This document shows positions 43,610 through 53,600 of a stretch of DNA of 64,000 nt, piece after piece. How positions within the stretch are numbered: position 1 is the stretch's first letter; the number at the start of each line of letters is the position of its first letter. A program made the translations under genes and the position numbers. The notes under the pieces are model-generated. The model was not told the DNA's origin. It saw nothing but the letters and a program-made list of their open reading frames with translations, and ran no database searches. Source of the stretch: Epithemia pelagica (taxonomy: Eukaryota > Bacillariophyta > Bacillariophyceae > Surirellales > Surirellaceae); contig OX337233.1 of assembly GCA_946965045.2 (NCBI GenBank), positions 3,100,001-3,164,000 of the forward strand, in the 5' to 3' direction.

Positions 43610-45157
43610 CTAGCGAATCATGTTTGAATCCAACCATTGCAATTGCGTTTCGAGGGCTTGTTGGAGAATGACAATAATGTCTTGAATGTCATATCGATCC
43701 TTGGGATCTTGTTCCCAGCAGTTTTGAATGACATGGACCAATTGGCGTTCCGCATACGATGCATTCGTGGTCCATTTTTGGGGATCCAAAACGCTTCGTT
43801 CCCCCTCCTTGATACGGGTTTGAATCTGTTTCCAATCGCATAAATCGGAAAAGACGTAGTCTCCCGTCAAGATGGAAAACTGATGGGATTGTTGACAACC
43901 ACAACGCCATGGAACGAAACCAACAACGATCAACAAGAACCGCCATATGTGTGTGAGAGAGACAACAAAACATGGGTCCACCACCAACACAAGAGTCATC
44001 CACACAAGATCACAAAACGTACAAAAATGTTGCCCAAGCTGTAAATATCAATCTTTTCATCCAAGGGATGGTCGAAATATTCCCCGGGCGATCGATTCTG
44101 AGCAACAAAACACAAGACAGACAAGGTGATGTGAGAGTCGTCGAAACAAAACACAGACACAGAAACAATCAGTACACGTGCAGATGCGATCCAGATGCCA
44201 AAAAGAACCACGTACCGTTCCCCGACCCCGACCAGTTCGGTACTTGCAGTATTGGCCCTGTTGGTGGTCGTACATCATGGCTTGGGCACGATTGAAATCA
44301 TTTAATTTGACGCGAGGACCACGACTACGAGTGCGGTCGTTGTTGTTGTTGGTGGTGGTTGAACGAGGAGACGATGGTGGGGCAATCAAGAATTGATCCA
44401 ATTTCAAATCTAGTGCACCAGGACACCAAACTCATTGTGGTGCAACAAGGCCACGGCTTGTGCCATGTCGAGGGCATACTCCAACTTTTCCTCTGGTGTC
44501 ATCAACAAGGGACGAATGCTGCTGCTGCTGCTGCTGCTGCGGTCCAAGTGTGGTTGTGGGGACGCGGTCTGAGACGGGTCGTCCATCACTTGGTCCGTCG
44601 TCGTCATTTTCTTGTGGTCGTTGCAGCGACCGGGGAGTTGCAGTTGGTCCTCCAGGGTACCCCGATCCATGAATTCGCTCAACACTCCCAAACTGCAATA
44701 TCCGTACAGGTCCACCAAGAGCGGATGCGGTCCCGTGGCGGCGTAAATAACGCCATCCTGACCAAAAAGGAGGCGATGATCCGTCATGGATAGAGTTAGA
44801 TCCACACGCGCAATACACAAAAGAGATGTGAGCCGTGTAGAGTCCAGACACGGAGACACGAAAGATGGGTCGGTTGTCCAACGAATAAGCACACACACAT
44901 ACAGACACTACTACAAAGGAACGTACTTGGCGAAACTCGAGATAGTCTCGTTTGGTGTAATCGCGGGATCCTTTCAAAGTGGCCACTTTGAGGACCACGA
45001 CTTCTTGTCCCGTAGTGCGCAAGCTGTTTGTGGGGTCATTAGCGCTGCTGCTGCTGCTCGTCGTTGTTGTTGGTGTTGTCGTGTTTGGGGAAGTAACAGG
45101 TCGTTGGTCCAGTACCAACGTTTGACGAAAGGCACCCTCGCTGTGGTGTGTAAGGAG

Positions 45158-45188
<31 letters not shown>

Positions 45189-46485
45189 CACGAAACGTAA
45201 GAATCGTATACGAATGAAATGGCATGGACCAAACCCAAGAAACTGTGTGTGAGAACGACAACCACAAAAAAAGAAAAAGAGAGAGAGAGAACGGATTTGG
45301 TCGCTTGGCGGTGGGGACGGACCTGGGTGGTACACAGTGTTCCATCGACACCACCCCGCAACCAACCAACGACACACGACGTACGTACCCAACCAACCGC
45401 AATGTGGGACTTTGCCTCAACGTGTGGGGAACCGAACGTTCGTGAAAGAGATTGCAGACGGGAAATTCCATGGCCTTGGCCACATGCGAGGATTCACAAT
45501 GATGTGACTTGGTGGTTTTGGTGCGCGTGCCAAGCCGTTCGTAACAATCATCGTCCAAATGACGATGTTTCGTGTCACGGCGTTGCTGCGCCCGTGATTT
45601 GGGCCGCCATTCCAGGGCGGGTGGATTGTCCGACCCAATGACCCTCGTCGGAAACTCGACACGATATTGTGGACTTGTTGTGGTTTGGTTGTTGTTGTCG
45701 TTTGTTGTGGCAAGAGTGTTGGTACGGGTCGGATTGTTGTTGGTAGTGTTGTTGGTACCCCAAAAGGTGATTGTCAAATTGTTGTAATCGGCATCGCCTC
45801 GATTCGTCATCATCATCATGCTGGGACCAACCACAACCACACCGTTGGTGTTGTTCTTGTCCGGATGTGGTTGTAAAAGGGATGGAACCATGTCCGGGGA
45901 ATCGGTCAGGTACACCACCAGCTGGTGCGACAAGTTGTCGTCCTCCCGAATGTGGTGGTGGTGTCGTCGTCTCGTTCGGGTGGTGGTGGTACCACCACTA
46001 TCACTGGGTGAATTCCTTAAGACGAACTGGAACGAAGAAGCAGACGACGACAATGATTCCAGGGTCATGAGACGAACGTCGTCTCCACTCAAAGAAGAAT
46101 GGTCCAAGGCGGGGATGCCAAAGACGGCAATGGTCCAGCAAGCCAGCAATTCAATCACATTCCAGATCCACACGAGCCTGGTTGTGGCACCGACCGTGGT
46201 GGTGGTCCTTGACCCTGGATGTTGACGTCGTGGCCGTGAGGATGAAACGAACGTGATCATGTTGTGGAGCGAGGAACGAACGGGGTGGTCTCCTCCTCTT
46301 TGATGTGGCTGGAACTCGTCGTAATTGTCGTCCTTATCATTCGTGGAGGAGAATGACACGGTGTGGATGATGATGTTGTTGTTGGTGGTGGTGGTGGTGG
46401 TAGACGCTCGTCCTGTCGTCAACAATGAGGACCCATCCGTGGAGGAACAATGGCGACCACCACGGCGATGTTTCAACCACTGCAT
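43610..46485 (-). pseudogene. Kinase-like gene copy 4, broken at the catalytic loop
   Basis: Exons: 46485-45389, 45140-44927, 44757-44216, 44097-44023 and 43879-43610, all with GT..AG junctions. Starting MQWLKHRR, it has a hydrophobic helix (IWNVIELLACWTIAVFGI), a long Asn/Thr-rich stem and the CNLFHE motif. In exon 3 the sequence that should encode the HDD catalytic loop reads GTGCACTAGATTTG: one base is missing relative to copies 3 and 7, giving an immediate TAG after GVLVH (44410-44416). After the break the frame resumes (LKLDQFLIA.., NDFNRAQ). Exon 3 carries a GCT microsatellite (Ser run, about 44519-44542) and intron 1 a GA microsatellite (about 45159-45187). Without the break it would be a full-length protein. 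Confidence 0.75.
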
Positions 46486-47455
46486 GCGGCTGCTGGTGAA
46501 GAACTGATGTGTGCTGATCCACAGCGTCACACACACTTCTTGGTGGTTCTTCTTCTTCTTCTGCACTCTTGGCGTTCCCCACTCGTAAAAGAGCGAGAGA
46601 GGGAGAGATAGACAAACACCTCTCAATCCTTTTGTCATATATGCTACGACAGGAGCAAAACCACAAGGATGGGAGAAACCATGACAACATGGAGGGGTGT
46701 GTGCCGTCGTTCCGGTGGGAGCACGGAGATGGTCCGCGCGCTCGCGGACGCTCGTGACTGAGCCTGCACCGCCGCGCCTCAACCTAATAGAGAGGCAGCT
46801 ATTAGCAGTCCTATTACCTTCCGAGAGCAGCAACGGCGACCTACACAGAAATTCATCCCTTGATACTAGAACAATCTCGACATGGGTGTTCGAATGGTTA
46901 CATAGTCCAAGAAACACACACGAGCATGAGATGGACTCTCTCGCAGGCATCGTTTCTAGGGTATGGAATGGATGGGGACGCTTTCGATCCACAGGAGGAA
47001 TGCCGTTGTTACCATTCTCTCTATCTATTCCAGAGACTGTGTGTGCCACGACACCACCACCACCAACCGACACTAGTGTGTGTGTGTTGGGCGGTCCTCC
47101 GTGGTGCATCGCCACCATATGGTCTGGTCTTGGTGGTGGTTGGGCCAGTCGTCGGCACCAACGACCATGACCAACACGTCGTCCCCCACCAGGACACCCC
47201 CCATACGACGTATTCGGCACGCTTGGCTCGACGTTTCTACTCGTGTGGGTGGTCTTCTCTCGGTCGACGGTTGCCAGTTTTGGAGGTTGGAATGGTCCCC
47301 AACCAGCCGCATGAATCCTGGCGTCGTGCAGGTGATGGGGGAACGCCTGTTTCGACGACGTGGCCTGTTTCTCTGTACCTTGTCGTCCGGATGGAACCAG
47401 AGTGCCAATATCGGGCCGTATTCCAGGGTGGTTTCATTCCATGGAGGGTTTCTTT
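46486..47455. promoter_or_regulatory. Upstream region of kinase copy 4
   Basis: 970 bases between two co-oriented minus-strand genes, without supported coding sequence. It contains the copy 4 promoter and the end of the sulfotransferase transcript. No motif was recognised with confidence. Confidence 0.3.
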
Positions 47456-49267
47456 TTAGTCATGCCCACGTCCACGAGTATTATTGGGTTCCAGTTTTGA
47501 TTTCTCCTTCTCCGGTTGGAGCCGTGCCCATTCGCGACGCGTGGAGGGTCCCCACGAAAAGGCGTCGGGTGCAAAGGGATAGGACAGGGCTTTCTGGGGA
47601 TGCCACAAGTGTAATTGTGTGGCCACTCGATCCAAACAGAGATAACCACATCCCGAATCGGCCACCAAACAATCGGTATCGCGAAGTGGACGGGCTTGCG
47701 CAAAGGTTACTGATGGTTGTGGTTGTTTTGGACGACGTTGCTGCTGTTTGTCATGGTTCTTGGTAGTACGATTCTGTGCTGGGTTCCTCCGTCTGGTTTG
47801 GTTGTTGTGGTGCGGAATTCCCAACCCACCGCCCGAACAGGGTGTCACAACGGTTGCGGCACATGTCTCTTGTGCCACGACGAGGGCACGTCGAAATTTC
47901 GCAAGCACGGATTCAAAATAGGACCGTCCAATCGTTTCGTCAATGGTCTTATCCAAACTGCGATTGGCCAAGTCATGGACGACGGCATCCCAGGCAGTCA
48001 TGGCTTGAAATTCCGGCGACTGCAAGACGGCTTGCCACTCCGGGGAGCGTGTCGTCATTGTCGTCGTTGTCGTCGAGGGAATAAGGTGACAGCCACCGCC
48101 ACCGCCATCGTAGGAACCACTTCGTTTGGCCGACAAGTACAAGACATCGGCCAACGGTACCTTCCACAAGAGGGACACGGCCACGATCGATTCGTCAAAG
48201 CGTTCCGTCACGCCGACAAAATCATAATCGTCCAAAATGCCGTGCAGCAAATCCGTCGCATTCATGCGTCGTTCTTCCTTGTGTTGACCGGCTTGTGGTG
48301 GCCGGGACAATAAGGGTCGCAGGGATACGGCTTGAAAGTAGTAGTTGGTGTGGCGGGGTTTGTACCGATGCAAAAGTTGTTCCACAAAGCATTCCACCGT
48401 GGCATTGCACAGGCCGCGTGACACATAAAAGTGATGAAACAAACTGAGCAATCGTGACGTGGGATGCCGCACCATGGTCCACAAGAGCGATTTGTCCCGA
48501 TGGCGATGGGCAAAGCGTCGTCGCGCCATGGCATGATCCCAACTGTTGCGACAAATGATAGGAGTAGTGTGGTTGGTGTGGTTGTGGTTGGCCGCCGCCG
48601 CCATGTATTGTCGATCGGCGGCATTGCGGGCCATGCGCAAATGGACCCCAGCCGCGGTACTACCACCCACTTTGGTGGGTTTGCCAAACAACAAGCCTTG
48701 CGTGACGACGGCATTGCGATTGCGACGCCAATTCACGGAATCCAAGGGAGGAAAGCAAGGCAATTGCCCATTGTCAAATCGAGAATAGGGATAGGCACGG
48801 GGTTGGACGGAATGGTGATGTTGCTGCTGACGTTGATGTTGATAATAGTGGTTCCAAACGGGCGATGGAGCAGCAGCGTCCTGGTGATTTCGCGCTTGTG
48901 ATTCCTCATCCTTCCATCCAATGCCAGCATCACTGGGAGGATTGGTTTCGTCATTCTTGTTTCGCAACACTGAGGAATCGACTCCATGTAATGTCTGGTT
49001 TGTGCGGGTCGAATCGGACGGATCGTTCTGGTGGTACTTTTGGTGGGTGGTTGTCCTTGTTGGTGGTGGATGGAATCGAATCATTAGCCGTGTGTGTTTC
49101 GTATGATACGAGGGAACCACCACCACCAACAGGACCAGATACAAGGGCCACAATCGTCGATTACACACGAGGCGTTGGATGGTATTAGTCGTCCCGAGGA
49201 GGCGACGAGGATGAGGAGGAAAAGGAACAACCCATGGCCTTGATCTCGTTCGGGTCGTCATGGTCAT
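47456..49267 (-). CDS. Golgi-type membrane sulfotransferase
   Basis: Single-exon gene, about 603 residues from ATG 49267; the frame is open upstream, but the conserved-looking start is MTMTTRTR. A short basic cytoplasmic end, one membrane helix (residues about 33-52, LWPLYLVLLVVVV) and a Gln/His-rich stem give a type II Golgi topology. Two PAPS-binding motifs are visible: KVGGSTAAG (5'-phosphosulfate loop, 48653-48684) and RHPTSRLLSLF (3'-phosphate site, about 48442-48478). Conserved NWRRN precedes the first. A Gly run (SYDGGGGGC) and a Cys pair near the end (VADSGCGYLC) may form family-specific loops. The probable reaction is transfer of sulfate from PAPS to a glycan or protein in the secretory pathway; the acceptor is unknown. 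It is the only complete copy of three in the window. Confidence 0.8.
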   Translation of the reverse strand: MTMTTRTRSRPWVVPFPPHPRRLLGTTNTIQRLVCNRRLWPLYLVLLVVVVPSYHTKHTRLMIRFHPPPTRTTTHQKYHQNDPSDSTRTNQTLHGVDSSVLRNKNDETNPPSDAGIGWKDEESQARNHQDAAAPSPVWNHYYQHQRQQQHHHSVQPRAYPYSRFDNGQLPCFPPLDSVNWRRNRNAVVTQGLLFGKPTKVGGSTAAGVHLRMARNAADRQYMAAAANHNHTNHTTPIICRNSWDHAMARRRFAHRHRDKSLLWTMVRHPTSRLLSLFHHFYVSRGLCNATVECFVEQLLHRYKPRHTNYYFQAVSLRPLLSRPPQAGQHKEERRMNATDLLHGILDDYDFVGVTERFDESIVAVSLLWKVPLADVLYLSAKRSGSYDGGGGGCHLIPSTTTTTMTTRSPEWQAVLQSPEFQAMTAWDAVVHDLANRSLDKTIDETIGRSYFESVLAKFRRALVVAQETCAATVVTPCSGGGLGIPHHNNQTRRRNPAQNRTTKNHDKQQQRRPKQPQPSVTFAQARPLRDTDCLVADSGCGYLCLDRVATQLHLWHPQKALSYPFAPDAFSWGPSTRREWARLQPEKEKSKLEPNNTRGRGHD

Positions 49268-49603
49268 GATGGTGGTGTCGGTGCGAGAGAAAGGGTAGCT
49301 ACTCGTGTGTGTCACGCATTGGGATTCCTTCGCGCGCGGCGACATGGGTTGCGCGCACGCCGAGCAAAGAAGCAAGGATCCGTTGCCCATGGATCCGATG
49401 CAGACTTTTGTGTGTGTTTTGTGGATATGAGAACCGAACGATAGATCTGTATACCGCGTAGATGAAAGAGAGAACACCCACCAGCCAAAAGCAACCGAAC
49501 GAGCACACGAGACAGTGAAGCATCTCCTCGATTCCCTTGGAAACGACTGGGGTACCCCCTACTACAGAGATCAAGATCGAGAGACACACATGTCCCTACC
49601 AGC
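49268..49603. promoter_or_regulatory. Bidirectional promoter: sulfotransferase and kinase copy 5
   Basis: 336 bases separate divergent start codons at 49267 (minus) and 49604 (plus), so both promoters must share this interval unless they overlap the genes. No TATA or Inr element was assigned with confidence. Confidence 0.4.
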
Positions 49604-50001
49604 ATGATGTGGTTGAAACAACGTCGTCGTCGATCCACCACCACGCCCTCTTCAGCACCACCATTACAAGAAGCATCCACGCTCCAACACTCCCCCACCA
49701 ATACGACGAATCGACAGGCTGCTGCGGCGACGGCTCTTCGAAACCACCACACCACCAAACGGTCCATAATTATGACGATTCGGCGCCTCGTCGTCGCACC
49801 ATTGGTCCACGGGTCCCTTTTATCGAGGATTGGAATGGTCGCGATTATTCTCATGATCAGTGTCGTGGGTCTCCTCCGTCTCATTCTTGGTTGGACATTT
49901 GGGGGGCGAGCCGCAATGAATACTACCAAATTGGGCCACCAAGAGGAGGGATGGTCATGGTCGTCGTTGGGTTCCACCACAACACGCCATGACGGGGCAC
50001 C

Positions 50002-50044
<43 letters not shown>

Positions 50045-52086
50045 GACCTTGTTGGTTCACCACCACCATCCAGTACGGAGGAACCCCGAACCACCACCAC
50101 CACTCTAGTCGTGTACCTGACCGGTTCCCCACAGCTGTTGCCCCTGGACCGGATCCAGTATCGTCCCGATTATAATGATTTGGAACTAACCTTTGGGCGG
50201 GCATCATCCCCCAACAACAACCACCACCACAATGACACGGCCGGAACAGTACCACCACCACACGATGTCTACACCACGCGACACGTATGGGATTTCACCG
50301 CGGGACCAGGGCCGTACTACAAGGATGCGCATCATGAATACAAGGTTCAAAAGTATTCCGTTTGGGCCAAAAAGGACCAGGACCATAAGGAACGGACACT
50401 CATCCATCATCACAATGGCACCCACCGCATCCCGACCACGCATAATGATGATTCCTGTGAACTGTCGCATGTGGAACAGCACATGGAATTTCCAGTCTGC
50501 AACCACTTTCATGAATTGCCCGTGCAGGACTATCTTCAATCGGATACCGCGCGGTTTTTGGGGTACGTCTCCATCGAAACCATGGGATGGTGATGGAAGC
50601 GGCGCGGTTTGGGCGTTCCTACTCTTCTAACACTTTCACCTCTTTTGCTGCTCTCTTTTTATTGTTGTTGTTGTTGTTGGTCATTGGGTCGTTCCGTACC
50701 ATATGTTTCAGGCATGGTGTGTATCGCGACACGCTTGCGGTGGACCTGCGAACCCAGAGTCATCCGGCGGACAATGCCTTTGTCATCAAGTGGGCCACCT
50801 TGTCGGGCAATCACGACTTTACGTTCAAGGAACTGGAGGAGTATCGCAAAGTAAGTCCTCACACCATTCGTCTGCTGGCGTCGACTGTTGCCACAACCGT
50901 CCTGCTCACGACGCGACTGTGCTGACCGCCCATGCTCACACACTATACCTTTACACGCCATGATGATGATGATGAGACAGGACGGCGTCATGTATGCCGC
51001 CATGGGACCGCATCCACTCTTGGTGGATATGTATGGATATTGCAGCGTGGGATTGCTCAGTGAATTCATGATGGGTGGTACCCTGGAGGACGCACTGGGA
51101 GTACCAGATCGATGCAACGACACAACGGAACCAGACAACCACAATCATCACCAAACCATTCGAGAGCCAATCATCCCACCGTCGAACCAGCATGGGCACA
51201 CGCACCGTCGTCCTTGGTCGGCCGTGGAAAAGCTTCAGTTTGCCTTGAATGTGGCCCAAGCCGTGGCCTTGTTGCACAACAACCAGTGGGGTGTTATTGT
51301 GCATGGGGATCTCAAATTGGACCAATTTTTACTGACAAAGAACAACAACAAGGACAACAACAACAACGGCAACAACAACAGCCCTGTCCGTGTCAAACTC
51401 AATGACTTTAATCTCGCCGAGGCCCTACTGTATGATTACCAGCACAACAAGTATTGCCAATACAACAATCACGAAGCCCATGGTGATGTACGTACTACGG
51501 TAAAAAACAACCACTCGAACAACACACACATATATATATTGGAGGACAGACTTGTGTGTGTGTGTATGCGTGTCTTTAGAGTACGATGCCTCATGTCCTG
51601 TTTGTCATTTGTTGTTGGTTTCGTGTTCCGTATTCCTTGTTTTCTGCTTGTCAACAGTGGCGCTCCCCCGAAGAGTATTTGGATCGTCCCGTTGATGAAA
51701 GGATTGACATTTACGGCATTGGCAACATTTTGGTACGTCCAGCAGCGCGCTGCACTTCAGTTCTCTATACATGTGTATTATTTGTGGTTGGTCTCGCTTC
51801 GTCCCTCATCTCTCCCCACACACAGTTTTCCATCTTGACGGGATCCATTGTTTTTCCCAACACTTGTAGTGTGAGGCAGGTCCAAAAAAAAATTCAACGG
51901 GGCGAACGAAGCGTTTTGGATCCCCGCCATTGGGCCAATGTATCCTATGCCGAAGGCCAACTCGTCCAGGTGATTCAAAAGTGTTGGGAACACGATCCAC
52001 AGGATCGCTATCGCATTGAACAAGTGATTTCCGTATTGCAACAGGCGCTTGTCAAACAGCTGCAATTGGATCAACAGAAACGATGA
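49604..52086 (+). CDS. Kinase-like type II membrane protein, copy 5
   Basis: Exons: 49604-50562, 50712-50850, 50981-51487, 51658-51732 and 51826-52086; all junctions preserve frame. It begins MMWLKQRRRR, has a membrane helix (about residues 72-97, MVAIILMISVVGLLRLIL) and a stem with a CAA-encoded Gln run (about 50007-50042), then a conserved lumenal part ending in CNHFHE. The kinase domain has FVIKWA (VAIK lysine), VHGDLKLDQF (HGD in place of HRD, Lys kept, Asn to Gln), NDFNLAE, RSPEEY, DIYGIGN and CWEHDPQDRY. Exon 2 starts HGVYRDT in place of GSFRET. It is one of the complete copies. The HGD form is common among active eukaryotic kinases; the DFN and Gln changes make activity uncertain. Confidence 0.8.
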
Positions 52087-52269
52087 TGGTGAAGAAAATG
52101 AAGCAGCAGACTCGGAAGGAATGGATGATCCAACATGGTCTCGTACGGTGTGCGGGCAGACTAAAGTGCACTCATGAACAGTTGTACAGTGCAGAAAAGG
52201 CCATGGTGGAGGAGGACCTGTTGTCGCAATAGTTTGGAGGTTCCCTCTGCGCTTGTTTCACTTGGAGTA

Positions 52270-53180
52270 TTACTCTGAAGAGGTCAAAACTACTTGGATT
52301 CCGCTCGAGAAGAAGAATGCGGTCGCTTCTGGTTTTTACGACCACACGGCTGAAACGGTTCCAACCACCCCCACAAGTACCAGAACGACCCGTCCAACAA
52401 TTCGTCCCATACATCAAACCAGCAGACAAAGAAGCACGTGGAATCCTCCTCCTTGCGAAAGACTGATGAAACCAAGCCTCCATGTACTGTCATTGGATGG
52501 ATCGAGGAACAGCAGCAAATCACCAGGACCAGGACGCTGCTTCTCCATCCAGAATCCAGACGCCATCTCCCTTTTGGAACCAATAATGTCATCATCAGCC
52601 TCAACGTCATCAACAACATTCGGCGCAACCACGTGCCTTTTCCTATGCTTGATTCAACGACAGTCGTTCGTTTGCCTTCTTTTCCTCCTTTGGACAAGGT
52701 GAACTGGCGTCGCAATCTTAATGCTTTCGTGACGCACGCAATGATTTTTTTGGCCTTGCCGAACAATTCGTGAATGTGCCGAAACAGTCGTGTCACCTTG
52801 TTCCGGCGGTGGGTTGGAGATTCCCCACAACTGCCCTCAGAAACACGATCGTACCCAGGGTTCGAACCACAACAGTATCAAGGGTTCTAGGTAGGAACCA
52901 AAGTTCTACCACCACCATGGGTCATGGCAAACAGCAACGTCCTCCTTCTCCTCCCCCCAAGCCCCACAACAACAACAGCAGCAATTGACCACCTTTGGTC
53001 ATGCCCGACGACCTCGCGATACGGATTGTTTGGTGGCCGATTTGGTTCGAGTTTCCACTACTTTCCTATCCCTTTGCCGCCGACGCCTTTTCCTGCGGGA
53101 CCCTTCACACGCCACGAGTGGGCACTTCTCTACGAGGAGAAGAAGACGAACATGAAGCTCAATGACCATTGCAACCGCCA
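52270..53180 (+). pseudogene. Sulfotransferase-like pseudogene lacking the catalytic middle
   Basis: Directly downstream of kinase copy 5. The N-terminal stem matches the intact gene (VESSSLRKTDETKPP.., LPSFPPLDKVNWRRNLNAFVTHAMIF, about 52430-52770). It then jumps to the C-terminal region (PAVGWRFPTT.., a Gln/Pro-rich linker, a degraded DTDCLVAD and a GPFTRHEWA-like end, 52790-53130) in shifting frames. The PAPS-binding loop, the RHP motif and the Gly run are deleted, so it cannot be catalytic. Confidence 0.75.
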
Positions 53181-53600
53181 GAACCAAGTAATACTGCGAC
53201 TCATGGTCATCGTCGTGACGAATGGCGGAATTTAATCGGGGCCTTGTCGATTGTCAAGGGCACACCAACGAGTTTCCCACAAGATGCTTTTGTTTCAATC
53301 TTGACATATTCATTGGTCAGACAGTCTCCTCCACCATCATCCTCTGTGCACACCCTCTGCAAAGTGTCATTGCAAAAACATGGTGGACGGTCCTACAACT
53401 ATTCGAAAACCATGCCAATATTGTCCTTTAAGCTCTACACGCGATACGAGTCGAAAGGCAAGTTCACAATTACGATAATTAACGGAGAGACTTAACCGAT
53501 CAATTGTGGCAATTGAACTTTTCACTGGATCGGTTGTCCTGTCGCTGAAAAGCGCAGAAACATCTGGAGGACCGAACACGGACCCACTCGCACAATTGAT
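53181..53600. other. Spacer, no gene seen
   Basis: Only short overlapping frames without recognisable content. The 3' flank of the bromodomain gene lies here. Confidence 0.35.

Noticed and set aside
44974-47220. A single 748-codon protein on the minus strand
   Set aside because: It runs through the donor site and intron 1 of kinase copy 4; conserved intron positions in the other copies show that only 46485-45389 of it is exon 1.
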